Below, one piece after another: positions 43,803 through 52,084 of a DNA stretch of 64,000 bases. Position 1 is the stretch's first letter; each line of letters begins with the position of its first letter. The stretch comes from Gammaproteobacteria bacterium (lineage in GTDB: Bacteria > Pseudomonadota > Gammaproteobacteria > Pseudomonadales > Pseudohongiellaceae), in the NCBI GenBank assembly GCA_018661465.1, contig JABJIC010000031.1:34675-98674 (forward strand). Direction: 5' to 3'. The notes below the pieces were generated by a model. That model made no database searches. It was not told the origin of the DNA and worked only from the letters and a program-made list of their open reading frames with translations. A program made the position numbers and the translations under genes.

Positions 43803-45095
43803 ATGATAAAAACTTGTCTCGCTGTCCTATTGCTCATGCTTAGCTCTACTGTAGTCGCTCAGCAACCACCCTCTCAGAAAAACAGAATCGATTTGGTGTT
43901 GTCCGATGCGCCGGAATTGGCGAATTTTGGTGATTATGATATTGGCGTACGCACAATCGAGTTGATTGATGAAGGCCGCATTGATGTTCTCAATACTCCC
44001 CGAGGAGAAGAGGAAGAGCCGGTTCACTATGACCGGCCACTCACTTTGGAAGTTTGGTATCCGGCACAATTGGACGCTGGTCAGGACAGAGCAGGAAGCT
44101 ATCAGGCGATCACTCGAAATCCGGAAATTATAGCGACACTTAATGGTCGTGCAGTCAGAGATGCCAATCCTTTTACGGCGGAGTCTGGCTTTCCTCTGCT
44201 GATAGTCTCCCATGGATACCCTGGTAACCGATTCCTTATGAGTCATGTTGGTGAGAATCTGGCCAGTAAAGGTTATGTGGTTGCATCAATCGATCACACA
44301 GAGAGCACCTACGATAATCAGGCATCCATACTTAGTACTTTGTATCACCGGCCTCTGGATCAGCGCTTCGTATTGAATTCGATGGCAGCTTTCTCCGAAC
44401 AGGCAGATAGCTTTCTCTTTGAACTACTGGATGCAAATACTACGGGAATTGTCGGTTTTTCCATGGGTGGTTATGGCTTATTGAATAATCTTGGCGCTGG
44501 ATTCAGTGAAGAGATGATTGAAAGTTTTATGTCACCTCCAAATGGTCTCCTAAGTGAACACACTGTTCGAGACCCTGACTTTCGCGACAATCTGGATTTC
44601 AGAATAAAGGCTGGATTTGCTGTTGCTCCTTGGGGAATGAACAGTGGCTTTTTCAAGCCAGAGGATGTGGCAGGCATTGAAGTTCCTACTTTCTATCTGG
44701 CGGGAGATGCAGATGAAACCGCTGGCTATTTAGAGGGAACTCGCGCAATTTTTGAAAATGCGACAAGTAGTGATCGCTATCTACTCACATTTGAAGGTGC
44801 TGGCCATAGTGCCGGAGCGCCAATTCCTCCACCCGTTGAGCTAGTGGAGATTGATGACCCCAGAGTGAACCACTACACCGATGAAGCTTGGGAAAATGTG
44901 AAGATGAATAACATCATGGATCACTTTGCCACCGCCTTCTTCGATTATCATCTCAAGGGTAAAAGCGATAGCCTGGACTATCTTCCGCGAGATCAGGCTG
45001 GAGCTGAGGGCTTTGCTCTAGAGAAGAATTGGAAGGGATTCAATGGCGAGAACACCAAAGGTCTTAGTCTGGAATTCCTCGGCGTTAATCAGTGA
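43803..45095 (+). CDS. Secreted alpha/beta-hydrolase (PAF-acetylhydrolase-like)
   Basis: A 430-residue protein with a signal peptide cleaved near VVAQQPP. Its fold markers are LTLEVWYPAQL, the oxyanion-region LLIVSHGYPGNR, the nucleophile elbow GFSMGGYG (Ser220) and a C-terminal catalytic His in EGAGHSAG. These match the dienelactone-hydrolase/PAF-AH-II type of alpha/beta-hydrolase, so an ester or short-chain lipid substrate is likely. Monocistronic, with no pathway neighbours. Confidence 0.85.
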   Translation: MIKTCLAVLLLMLSSTVVAQQPPSQKNRIDLVLSDAPELANFGDYDIGVRTIELIDEGRIDVLNTPRGEEEEPVHYDRPLTLEVWYPAQLDAGQDRAGSYQAITRNPEIIATLNGRAVRDANPFTAESGFPLLIVSHGYPGNRFLMSHVGENLASKGYVVASIDHTESTYDNQASILSTLYHRPLDQRFVLNSMAAFSEQADSFLFELLDANTTGIVGFSMGGYGLLNNLGAGFSEEMIESFMSPPNGLLSEHTVRDPDFRDNLDFRIKAGFAVAPWGMNSGFFKPEDVAGIEVPTFYLAGDADETAGYLEGTRAIFENATSSDRYLLTFEGAGHSAGAPIPPPVELVEIDDPRVNHYTDEAWENVKMNNIMDHFATAFFDYHLKGKSDSLDYLPRDQAGAEGFALEKNWKGFNGENTKGLSLEFLGVNQ

Positions 45096-45147
45096 TTTTG
45101 AAGCCGGCTTTCTATCTCTGTCTCTTTAAGGATCGGAACAAAAGAGA

Positions 45148-45438
45148 CTAGGGCTTTATCGCAAGCCGGATAGGTAAAACCGTAATGTCTTGCCAGACAT
45201 TTCCAGTAACATAGGGATCATTCGCCAGCCACTGATCCAGTTCTTCACGTGAATCGAAGTCAACATAGACAGTTGAGCCAATCATCTGTTCAGCTTCATC
45301 GAGAATTGCTCCCCCAGCTATCATATTGCCTGCTTCCTTTAAGACTTTTGCGCCCTCTATGTGTGCTTCACGTACAGACATGCGGCGCTCTAGGGCATTC
45401 TCGTCGGTGCCGTCATAAGCGGTGATCATGAATTGCAT
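45148..45438 (-). CDS. YciI-family protein
   Basis: A 96-residue protein with the YciI/DGPF ferredoxin-like fold: MQFMITAYDGT, then RREAHIEGAKVLKE-type helix, AGGAILDEAEQMIGSTVYVDF and ANDPYVTGNVWQDITVLPI. The conserved His (EAHIEGA) and the Asp-Pro-Tyr loop are present. Members are small cytoplasmic proteins, some with dehydrochlorinase or muconolactone-isomerase-like chemistry, but the function here is unknown. It follows the LysE gene by 25 bases on the same strand. Confidence 0.88.
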   Translation of the reverse strand: MQFMITAYDGTDENALERRMSVREAHIEGAKVLKEAGNMIAGGAILDEAEQMIGSTVYVDFDSREELDQWLANDPYVTGNVWQDITVLPIRLAIKP

Positions 45439-45463
45439 AGCTTACTCCAAATGATTTTGTTAT

Positions 45464-46075
45464 TTAGTTGGTGAACTGTTCAAACAAATCCAGAAATACT
45501 GGAATTAATGACAACATCAGCAATGTTGCCATTGAGAGATTGAATATTTTCACATATTCCGGTTTTTGCAAAATGCTTTTTAGGCTGGCTCCAAACCATA
45601 ACCACAACATGATGCAGGGAGCGCCGAATACCAGAAAGATCAGAGCTATAAGTAACACCTGAGAAGTGTAGGCTTCACCCAAGACTGTGTAGGTGACGGT
45701 AGCGCCTATAGCTAGTACCCATGCTTTAGGGTTTACCCACTGAAAAGCAGCGGCCTGAACAAAGGTAAAGGGCTTTCCATGGGTTTCGTTAGAGCCGGTA
45801 ACCGGCGCTGTGGCTATTTTGTAAGCCAGATAGCTAAGATAAGCGACTCCAAGCAGTTTCAGCAGCACATGAAGAACCGGGAATCGATCAAACAGCTGCG
45901 ATATGCCAAGCCCCACTGCAACAACCATGGCTGGAAAGCCGAGGCAGATTCCAAGATAGTGGGGGACGCTTTTGCGGATACCGTAATTTAGTCCCGATGC
46001 CATAATCATGGCATTGTTGGGCCCGGGAGTTACGCAGGTCGTAATTGCAAAGGCGATTATGGCGAGATATTCCAC
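45464..46075 (-). CDS. LysE/RhtB-family exporter
   Basis: A 203-residue, six-helix amino-acid exporter starting at GTG. Family marks: CVTPGPNNAMIMASGLNYG near the N-terminus (the PGPN motif), then GICLGFPAMVVAVGLG, LKLLGVAYLSYLAYKI and FQWVNPKAWVLAIGA. Substrate probably an amino acid or derivative. It is followed 25 bases later by the YciI gene. Confidence 0.9.
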   Translation of the reverse strand: MEYLAIIAFAITTCVTPGPNNAMIMASGLNYGIRKSVPHYLGICLGFPAMVVAVGLGISQLFDRFPVLHVLLKLLGVAYLSYLAYKIATAPVTGSNETHGKPFTFVQAAAFQWVNPKAWVLAIGATVTYTVLGEAYTSQVLLIALIFLVFGAPCIMLWLWFGASLKSILQKPEYVKIFNLSMATLLMLSLIPVFLDLFEQFTN

Positions 46076-46226
46076 GATGGATAAGTCTCTAGAGTTTGAC
46101 AGGTCGCGTAGACTACCACGCCTATCTGATCCTGGAAAAGGCAGTGCGGTGTTCTTCGTGGATTAATATTGAAGATCACAAATCTGGATCCCCGGGGCTT
46201 GTATGCCGCCATCGGTCTGCATTTGT

Positions 46227-47060
46227 TTACTCTTGCCAGGTTTCCGGATTCACGCCATAGAACTTTTCTAATTCCTCGAAAAGCTCTGGGTGGTTACGAC
46301 GAAGCTCAGTGGGCTTTTCAAAAAACGTCTCGGTGCATACAGCAAAAAACTCGGCAGGGTTAGTTGCGCCATATTTGTCGATTAGACTGTCTTTGCCGTC
46401 ATAAGCTTTCGCCTGAAGGCTTTCAAACTCTTCCGAAAAGATCTGTGCCCAACTGCGATAAGCTCCGCGAGTTCTAAGCAGTGGTGCTCCGTTATGGGTC
46501 CCGGTTTCATTATCAAGCTGATGGGCAAATTCATGTAGCACTACATTGCGGCCGTCTTCCAAATTGCATACGCCGAATTCTACATTGTCCCAGGCAAGGA
46601 TCACCTTTCCCTGACTCCAGGATTCGCCTAATAGAGCAACATGATTGGTAGATACCAGACCTAGTTCATCCTTAATTTGTCGGGTGGCAATGAAAGTTGT
46701 TGGGTAGACCAGAATCGACTGTAGTTGACTGTATGGATCATCTTTCCGGTTTAAAAGTAAGAGGCAAGCCTGGGCTGCAATTGTGATTCGAATTTCATCA
46801 TCGATCTCAAGACCTGCGCAGCCTACAAATGATTTGTCCTCGATAAAAATCTTAATCAGAATTTGAAGATGCCTCTGCACGGGCGATGGTAGCTTCTCGA
46901 AAAAAGGCAGCCGACGATTAAGTATTTCCAACCAGGGTTTTGGGAATGGCTGGTTCTGAATGCTTTTCGAACGAATGCCGGGCCAGAATGCAACTCGGAA
47001 AATTACTCCTATTACAATAAGGAATAACACAGCAAGAGTTATGATTGAATTCGTATCCAT
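46227..47060 (-). CDS. mtfA: M90-family zinc peptidase, MtfA-like
   Basis: A 277-residue protein with a membrane anchor at the N-terminus (IITLAVLFLIVIGVIFRVAF). The rest resembles MtfA (glucose-regulated peptidase): RLPFFEKLPSPVQRHLQILI, VLVYPTTFIATRQ-like stretch, HEFAHQLDNETG with the zinc site His176, Glu177 and His180, and DKYGATNPAEFFAVCTETFF supplying the distal Glu. In E. coli MtfA binds the repressor Mlc; whether that applies here is unknown, and the membrane anchor is a difference from the E. coli protein. It lies 18 bases downstream of the EamA gene. Confidence 0.85.
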   Translation of the reverse strand: MDTNSIITLAVLFLIVIGVIFRVAFWPGIRSKSIQNQPFPKPWLEILNRRLPFFEKLPSPVQRHLQILIKIFIEDKSFVGCAGLEIDDEIRITIAAQACLLLLNRKDDPYSQLQSILVYPTTFIATRQIKDELGLVSTNHVALLGESWSQGKVILAWDNVEFGVCNLEDGRNVVLHEFAHQLDNETGTHNGAPLLRTRGAYRSWAQIFSEEFESLQAKAYDGKDSLIDKYGATNPAEFFAVCTETFFEKPTELRRNHPELFEELEKFYGVNPETWQE

Positions 47061-47078
47061 TGTTGATTTGTTTCCTGT

Positions 47079-47924
47079 CTATATTCCCATTAAGACGATG
47101 CCGCTGAGTATCAGGAAGACAATAAGCGTACGCAACTTGGAGAACCCTTCTTTTAAGATAAAGATAGAAATCAGCAGGGCAAACATCACGCTTGTTTCAC
47201 GGAGAATCGAAACTGGAGCAATTCTTTCCAGACTGAAAGCCCAGACAATAATGGCGTAACCAACCAGAGACAGCAATGCCACGAGGATTCCTGATTTCCA
47301 CACCTCCTTAATATTGCTTCGCAGCAACTCCTTTGGCCTTCGAAAGTAAGCGGTTACAGGCAGAGCGAAGCCATCGAAAAAAAACATCCATGCTGTAAAG
47401 CTCAGACTGTTTTCGGAAAGCCTCGCGCCAACACCATCAACGAGCGAATAGGCACTAATAAATACACCAGTCATCAGCGAGTAGAACAAGGCAGGTCGCG
47501 AAAGCTGTAGTTTTCCATCTCGGCGCTGAAAAGCGAGAGCGAATATTCCTGAAACGATCAATAACATGCCGAATATCTCGCTTGCATCCATCGCCTCGCT
47601 GAGGAACAGAAACCCCAATATAGAAGTGAGTAGGGGAGCAGAACCTCTGGCGAGAGGATAGACCTGAGCGAAGTCACCGTAACCGTAGGCTTTTACCAAC
47701 AACAGCAAATAGAAAGTATGAACCAAGGCGGACAGCGCCAGGAATATCCAACTAGGCTGAGCTGGGAAGGGCAGAATGAACAGTAAGGGGAAAACCAGCA
47801 TTGAGGTAAAGGCAGTTGTTACAGCCATTACTACAAGGCGGTCACCACTGACTTTTATCAGGGCATTCCAGGTAGCGTGTAATACGGCAGCAAATAGTAC
47901 AGCGCTGAAAATTAAGGGTGACAT
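47079..47924 (-). CDS. EamA-family (DMT) transporter
   Basis: A 281-residue membrane protein with about ten helices arranged as two five-helix repeats. The family's Trp/Asn start is LHATWNALIKVSGD. The second repeat begins near residue 145 (FYSLMTGVFISAYSLVDGVGA). The closing block RIAPVSILRETSVMFALLIS matches EamA. Substrate unknown; such proteins move metabolites. It is just upstream of the mtfA-like gene. Confidence 0.88.
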   Translation of the reverse strand: MSPLIFSAVLFAAVLHATWNALIKVSGDRLVVMAVTTAFTSMLVFPLLFILPFPAQPSWIFLALSALVHTFYLLLLVKAYGYGDFAQVYPLARGSAPLLTSILGFLFLSEAMDASEIFGMLLIVSGIFALAFQRRDGKLQLSRPALFYSLMTGVFISAYSLVDGVGARLSENSLSFTAWMFFFDGFALPVTAYFRRPKELLRSNIKEVWKSGILVALLSLVGYAIIVWAFSLERIAPVSILRETSVMFALLISIFILKEGFSKLRTLIVFLILSGIVLMGI

Positions 47925-48134
47925 CCAATTGTCCTGGAACTCGGGCCGAGGAATAGAAAGGTGCAGCGAGGGGCAATTCTACTAGAGATCACAATGTCAT
48001 ACCTTTGATATTTGCTGCTCTCAGCAGCCCAGAGCTGCCGAAAACAATAGACTATGGTGTCGAGGTGTAAGTTGTGGCCGTGAGAGGTATTATCCGGTAT
48101 CAGTCTCCACCCTCTATCTCCACAGGACGATGCA

Positions 48135-49676
48135 ATGTTTGAAAAGTACGCGATGATTGTTATCTATTTCGGAGTTCTGCTGTTTCTGGGATACCTAGCC
48201 TCAAGACGCGTTCACACCATGAATGACTTCGTCATTGGAGGTAAGTCTTTAAGCTTCTGGGTTGCTGCCTTTTCTGCTCAGGCTACAGGTGAGTCTGCAT
48301 GGCTGCTGCTAGGCCTGACCGGCATGGGTGCGATGTTAGGTTTTAGTACCTACTGGGTGGTCGTTGGAGAGTTGATTGGAGTAGGAATTGCCTGGTTTAT
48401 TATGGCTCCTCGTTTCAAACGGCTTACAGATAAGTACGACTCGATGACCGTGATCGATTACCTAGCGAGCAGATTCGATTCGAAGACCAATCATCTGCGT
48501 CTGGTTTCAGCAATTTCCCTTTCTATATTCGTATTGATCTATATCTCTGCACAAATTGACGCTACGGGGTCAGCTTTTGAAACCTTCCTTCAATGGGATT
48601 ACCTAACCGGTGCTGTGGTTGGGTTCGTTATTGTTGCCACCTACTGTATTGCAGGTGGTTTTCTCGCTGCTGCCTGGACCGATATGTTCCAGGGAGCCAT
48701 GATGTTGATATGCCTGGTTCTACTGCCGTTGGTTGCGTTTCTTTCCCTCAGTAACTCGGGCTCAATATATCAAGGTCTCGAAGCCATAGAGCCAGGTTTG
48801 GTAAACATGTGGGGAGCGGGCGGCTTCACCCTCATGAATGTTTCAGTAGTCATCGGCATGATGCTTATTGGGCTCGGCTTTCTTGGTTCTCCTCAGGTAT
48901 TTGCACGGCTCATCGCTATCAGAGGAGAGGCGGAGATTCGTCGAGGCCGTTGGGTGGCGATGCTGTTCACTCTCTTGGTAGATTTCTCCGCGGTAAGCAT
49001 CGGTGTTCTTGGTCGTTATATTTTCACCTCACAGGGAGTTGAGGCAGATAGTGTTCTAGGCAATGGAGCTCAGAATGTTTTGTCTGAGTTAGTGGAATAT
49101 ACATTTCCCCCTTGGATAGTCGGGCTTTATGTTGCTGCGGTTCTCTCTGCCATCATGTCTACGGTTTCTTCCTTGCTGGTTATGGCCGCCGGATCAATTA
49201 CCCATGACCTCTACGAAAAAATTCTCAACCCGGGGCTGTCGGATAAAGCAGCGGCGAGTCTCTGCAGGAGAATTACTCTATTTTTCGCTCTTCTTTCACT
49301 GGGATTGGCTGTAACAGTCTCCATACTCTCACCTGATCGTACGATTTTCTGGTTTGCCATCTTCGGCTGGGCTGGAATCGCAGCAACTTTTTGTCCGATG
49401 ATTATTCTGTCGTTGTTTTGGTCAAAATTCACAGAAAGAGCAGCTATAGCTGCGATGATTACCGGTTTTTCCATGACCATGATCAGTAAATTTGTTCTTC
49501 AGGGCATGGAATCAATTGGTCCGTATTTTACTGCTCTGGAAACAATGCCGCCTTCCTTTCTTTCGGCATTGATCGTAGGCTGGCTTGTGACTATTATTTG
49601 GCCTGATGAAGATTTGGATGCGAGATACAGACAAGAACTTGTTGAAATTAATGAATCACCGCTAACTAGTGATTAG
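48135..49676 (+). CDS. Sodium:solute symporter (PutP-like)
   Basis: A 513-residue SSS-family transporter with 13 membrane helices. The start is MFEKYAMIVIYFGVLLFLGY, then MNDFVIGGKSLSFWVAAFSA and TGESAWLLLGLTG. The sodium-site helix 8 region reads AAVLSAIMSTVSSLLVMAAG. It resembles the sodium/proline symporter PutP, but no put genes are adjacent, so the solute is uncertain. AGGA precedes the ATG. Confidence 0.9.
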   Translation: MFEKYAMIVIYFGVLLFLGYLASRRVHTMNDFVIGGKSLSFWVAAFSAQATGESAWLLLGLTGMGAMLGFSTYWVVVGELIGVGIAWFIMAPRFKRLTDKYDSMTVIDYLASRFDSKTNHLRLVSAISLSIFVLIYISAQIDATGSAFETFLQWDYLTGAVVGFVIVATYCIAGGFLAAAWTDMFQGAMMLICLVLLPLVAFLSLSNSGSIYQGLEAIEPGLVNMWGAGGFTLMNVSVVIGMMLIGLGFLGSPQVFARLIAIRGEAEIRRGRWVAMLFTLLVDFSAVSIGVLGRYIFTSQGVEADSVLGNGAQNVLSELVEYTFPPWIVGLYVAAVLSAIMSTVSSLLVMAAGSITHDLYEKILNPGLSDKAAASLCRRITLFFALLSLGLAVTVSILSPDRTIFWFAIFGWAGIAATFCPMIILSLFWSKFTERAAIAAMITGFSMTMISKFVLQGMESIGPYFTALETMPPSFLSALIVGWLVTIIWPDEDLDARYRQELVEINESPLTSD

Positions 49677-49719
49677 ATGTAGATATGATAGGAAGGGTTG
49701 AGGCGTAGTTATTCAGAAG

Positions 49720-49764
49720 AGCTATGCGCAAAAGAGTTATGCACAAAAGAAATATGTACACAGG
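49720..49764 (+). repeat. Three 15-bp tandem repeats, each with an in-frame ATG
   Basis: AGCTATGCGCAAAAG (49720), AGTTATGCACAAAAG (49735) and AAATATGTACACAGG (49750) are adjacent. Each carries an ATG in the same frame as the following gene, giving MRKRV, MHKRN and MYTGA. Confidence 0.8.
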
Positions 49765-50221
49765 AGCTATTATTAAAGTGGCTAAGAATTCTAGCCGAGT
49801 TGCCTTGTTAGTTTGCAGTTTTGTTTTATTGAGTGCCTGTGCCGGTGATTTTTTTGGAGAGAGGCCAGCGAACAGTCACTATTGTGACAATTTTCTTCTC
49901 TACGAGATGTGCATTCAGGATACTGATGGTGATGGCATTGTGGAATACACTTACTTTGGAGAGTCACGCGAGGTATTCATGTTTCGGGAAGGCGCTGAAG
50001 ATATGCTGCCGACCGATATGCCATTACATCGATGTGCCAGAGCGATGGACGAAGAGCTGGTAGAAGTAAGCTCCAGAATATTTTATATCGAAGAGGAAAG
50101 TAGCTACATCGAAAAGACTGATATACGCGGCGCTCTAATGCTCAAATACATGGCTCGGCTTCCTGAAGTTGCAGCCTGTAATTTGCGGGCGGAACGCGCA
50201 GCCCAAGAGGCGGAATTGTAA
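49724..50221 (+). CDS. Small lipoprotein, unknown function
   Basis: A protein of up to 165 residues. The hydrophobic stretch RVALLVCSFVLLSACAG ends in a lipobox LSAC. The mature part has two Cys (YCDNFLLYEMCIQ), an acidic DTDGDGIVEY stretch resembling a calcium loop, and later Cys residues (HRCARAM, AACNLRAE). The start is ambiguous: in-frame ATGs at 49724, 49739 and 49754 lie in a tandem repeat, and a GTG at 49778 with AGGAG at 49761 would give a more typical lipoprotein signal peptide. No family recognised. It follows the symporter by about 50 bases. Confidence 0.65.
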   Translation: MRKRVMHKRNMYTGAIIKVAKNSSRVALLVCSFVLLSACAGDFFGERPANSHYCDNFLLYEMCIQDTDGDGIVEYTYFGESREVFMFREGAEDMLPTDMPLHRCARAMDEELVEVSSRIFYIEEESSYIEKTDIRGALMLKYMARLPEVAACNLRAERAAQEAEL

Positions 50222-50335
50222 TAAGTGAAGTAATAGGGGCAGGAACAAGAGAGCACAATTCAAACGCACGTCATGCTGCAATAGACGCGCTGCTTATGAA
50301 TAGAGTGTCACAGACAAAAAATAGGGGGAGTTTCA

Positions 50336-51754
50336 ATGAGTGATTTCAAAGAAAGGTCCACAGAAAAGCTGACTAAGAAAGTCGAATCAGATTCTTCAGA
50401 AAACCCGTCTCGTCGAAAATTTATAAAATCCATTAGCGGTGCATCCGCTTTCATGATCGTTCCGCGTTCTGTACTAGGCGGACCTGCCTATGTTGCTCCC
50501 AGCGACAAAATAAACATTGCAGCTGTTGGAGTAGGCGGAAAAGGAGCAACGGATATTCGAAGCGTTGCCCATGAGAATATCTATGCCCTGTGTGATATTG
50601 ATGACACGAAAATGGCTGGGACTCTTAATGAGGATTTCGCTGTTTCCTTTAGAGATAAGGCCAAGAAATACCGAGACTATCGCGAAATGCTGGACAGTGA
50701 ACCAGAAATTGATGCGGTATTAGTAAGCACACCGGATCACATGCACGCGCCTATTGCGACCCATGCTATGAATTTGGGTAAACACGTTTACGTACAGAAG
50801 CCGCTTTGTCATACAGTACGCGAAGCCCGTTATTTGGCTGAACGCGCCAGAGCAAACGATGTGGTTACTCAGATGGGCAACCAGGGTCATGCCGAAGAGG
50901 GTGCTCGTCAAATCAATGAGTGGGTGGCCAGCGGAGTGTTGGGCAACATAAGAGAAGTTCACTGTTGGACCAATAGACCAGTTTGGCCCCAGGGAATTGC
51001 GCGACCTGAGGGTTCCATGTCAGTTCCCTCGACCATGGACTGGGAGTTATGGCTGGGAGCAGCGGCCCACAGACCTTATCTAGATAGAGCCTATCATCCA
51101 TTCAATTGGCGGGGCTGGGTTGATTTCGGTACCGGCGTGGTTGGTGATATGGGAGCACATATAATCGATCATCCTTATTGGGCTCTCGACCTGGACCTTC
51201 CCACTCGGGTATCAGCAAGTTCTACTCGCTGGGGAAGAGAGTATGAGTCATTTCCAATAGGTTCCAAGATCCATTTCGAATTTGCGGCGAAGGGTAATCG
51301 AGGACCAGTGAAAATGACCTGGTACGACGGAGGTTTGCTTCCCGAGCGACCGGAGATAATTGAGAATGGTCGTCAAATGGGGGATAACGACGGCGGTGTC
51401 TTGATAGTCGGTGACAGAAATACCTTGATGCATGGAGTGTACGGCAGAAACCCTCGTTTAATTCCAGATGCTGTTCATGCAGAGATGCCCGCGCCTGCGA
51501 AAACCCTGGATCGGTCTCCCGGAATCTATCAGGAATGGATAGATGCGATTAAAGACCCTGGTAAAACAACTACTTCAAGCTTTGAGTATTCTGCTCGCCT
51601 TACCGAAACCATGTTGCTCGGCAATGTAGCTGTCCGCCGTGCGGGTGATCATAAAGTATTGGACTACGATGGCAGGTCTATGCGCTTTACTAACGATGAG
51701 GAAGCCAATTCCTTGCTTGATAAAGATTACCGACCGGATTTTGGGCTAAGCTAG
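50336..51754 (+). CDS. Tat-exported Gfo/Idh/MocA-family oxidoreductase
   Basis: A 472-residue NAD(P)-dependent oxidoreductase with a long N-terminal extension carrying a twin-arginine signal (SRRKFIKSISGASAFMIV, about 25-43). The Rossmann domain starts at about 55 (INIAAVGVGGKGATDI) with the catalytic-site lysine motif HVYVQKPLCHTVREA. The C-terminal domain has EVHCWTNRPVWPQGIARPEG, WRGWVDFGTGVVGDMGAHIID and WALDLDLPTRVSASS, typical of the exported sugar-acting subgroup common beside DUF1080 and GMC genes. A strong ribosome site GGGGGAG precedes the ATG. It would act on a sugar or inositol-like substrate; the exact one is unknown. What follows it is the scar of two lost partners (see the 51825 entry). 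Confidence 0.9.
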   Translation: MSDFKERSTEKLTKKVESDSSENPSRRKFIKSISGASAFMIVPRSVLGGPAYVAPSDKINIAAVGVGGKGATDIRSVAHENIYALCDIDDTKMAGTLNEDFAVSFRDKAKKYRDYREMLDSEPEIDAVLVSTPDHMHAPIATHAMNLGKHVYVQKPLCHTVREARYLAERARANDVVTQMGNQGHAEEGARQINEWVASGVLGNIREVHCWTNRPVWPQGIARPEGSMSVPSTMDWELWLGAAAHRPYLDRAYHPFNWRGWVDFGTGVVGDMGAHIIDHPYWALDLDLPTRVSASSTRWGREYESFPIGSKIHFEFAAKGNRGPVKMTWYDGGLLPERPEIIENGRQMGDNDGGVLIVGDRNTLMHGVYGRNPRLIPDAVHAEMPAPAKTLDRSPGIYQEWIDAIKDPGKTTTSSFEYSARLTETMLLGNVAVRRAGDHKVLDYDGRSMRFTNDEEANSLLDKDYRPDFGLS

Positions 51755-51824
51755 GGTGCTCAAATAGAGGCAGTAATTGAGAATCACAAAAACAGGTATT
51801 GCATAAAAGGGACAGAAGACACAG

Positions 51825-51983
51825 ATGGCTGAACAGGAATATGACATTATCATCGTCGGCTCTGGTGCCCTATGGGCAGGAAAGAAATCAGGATTGCTGC
51901 GGGAAAATGCCGATTACTCTGCAGGATCACGGTCAGATTGTTTCTTTCAGAAATATCTGGGTGAGAGAGCTCTGAGAAAATAG
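51825..51983 (+). pseudogene. Deletion scar: GMC oxidoreductase start joined to DUF1080 end
   Basis: The ATG at 51825 opens MAEQEYDIIIVGSGA, the N-terminal FAD-binding start of a GMC oxidoreductase, which then degenerates after about 15 residues; the frame stops at 51981. In a different frame, 51907-51975 reads MPITLQDHGQIVSFRNIWVR and EL, stop, the usual C-terminus of a DUF1080 (3-keto-disaccharide hydrolase-type) protein. The two pieces are joined within about 60 bases and out of frame, so neither enzyme is made. GMC, DUF1080 and Gfo/Idh/MocA genes are often neighbours, so a deletion inside such an operon is the simplest reading. Confidence 0.7.
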
Positions 51984-52033
51984 ATTCTGGAAGAACGCCT
52001 CTAGGAGAGGCATTCGCGGGATTTTCCAGGCAT

Positions 52034-52062
52034 AAAAAAAGGGGGATCTTATCCCCCTTTTT
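52034..52062. terminator. Rho-independent terminator, bidirectional
   Basis: GGGGGAT (52041-52047), loop CTT, ATCCCCC (52051-52057), with an A-run before and a T-run after. It lies between the deletion scar and the convergent ompW-like gene ending at 52085. Confidence 0.9.
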
Positions 52063-52084
52063 CGTGTCACAAATTAAGCAAAGC

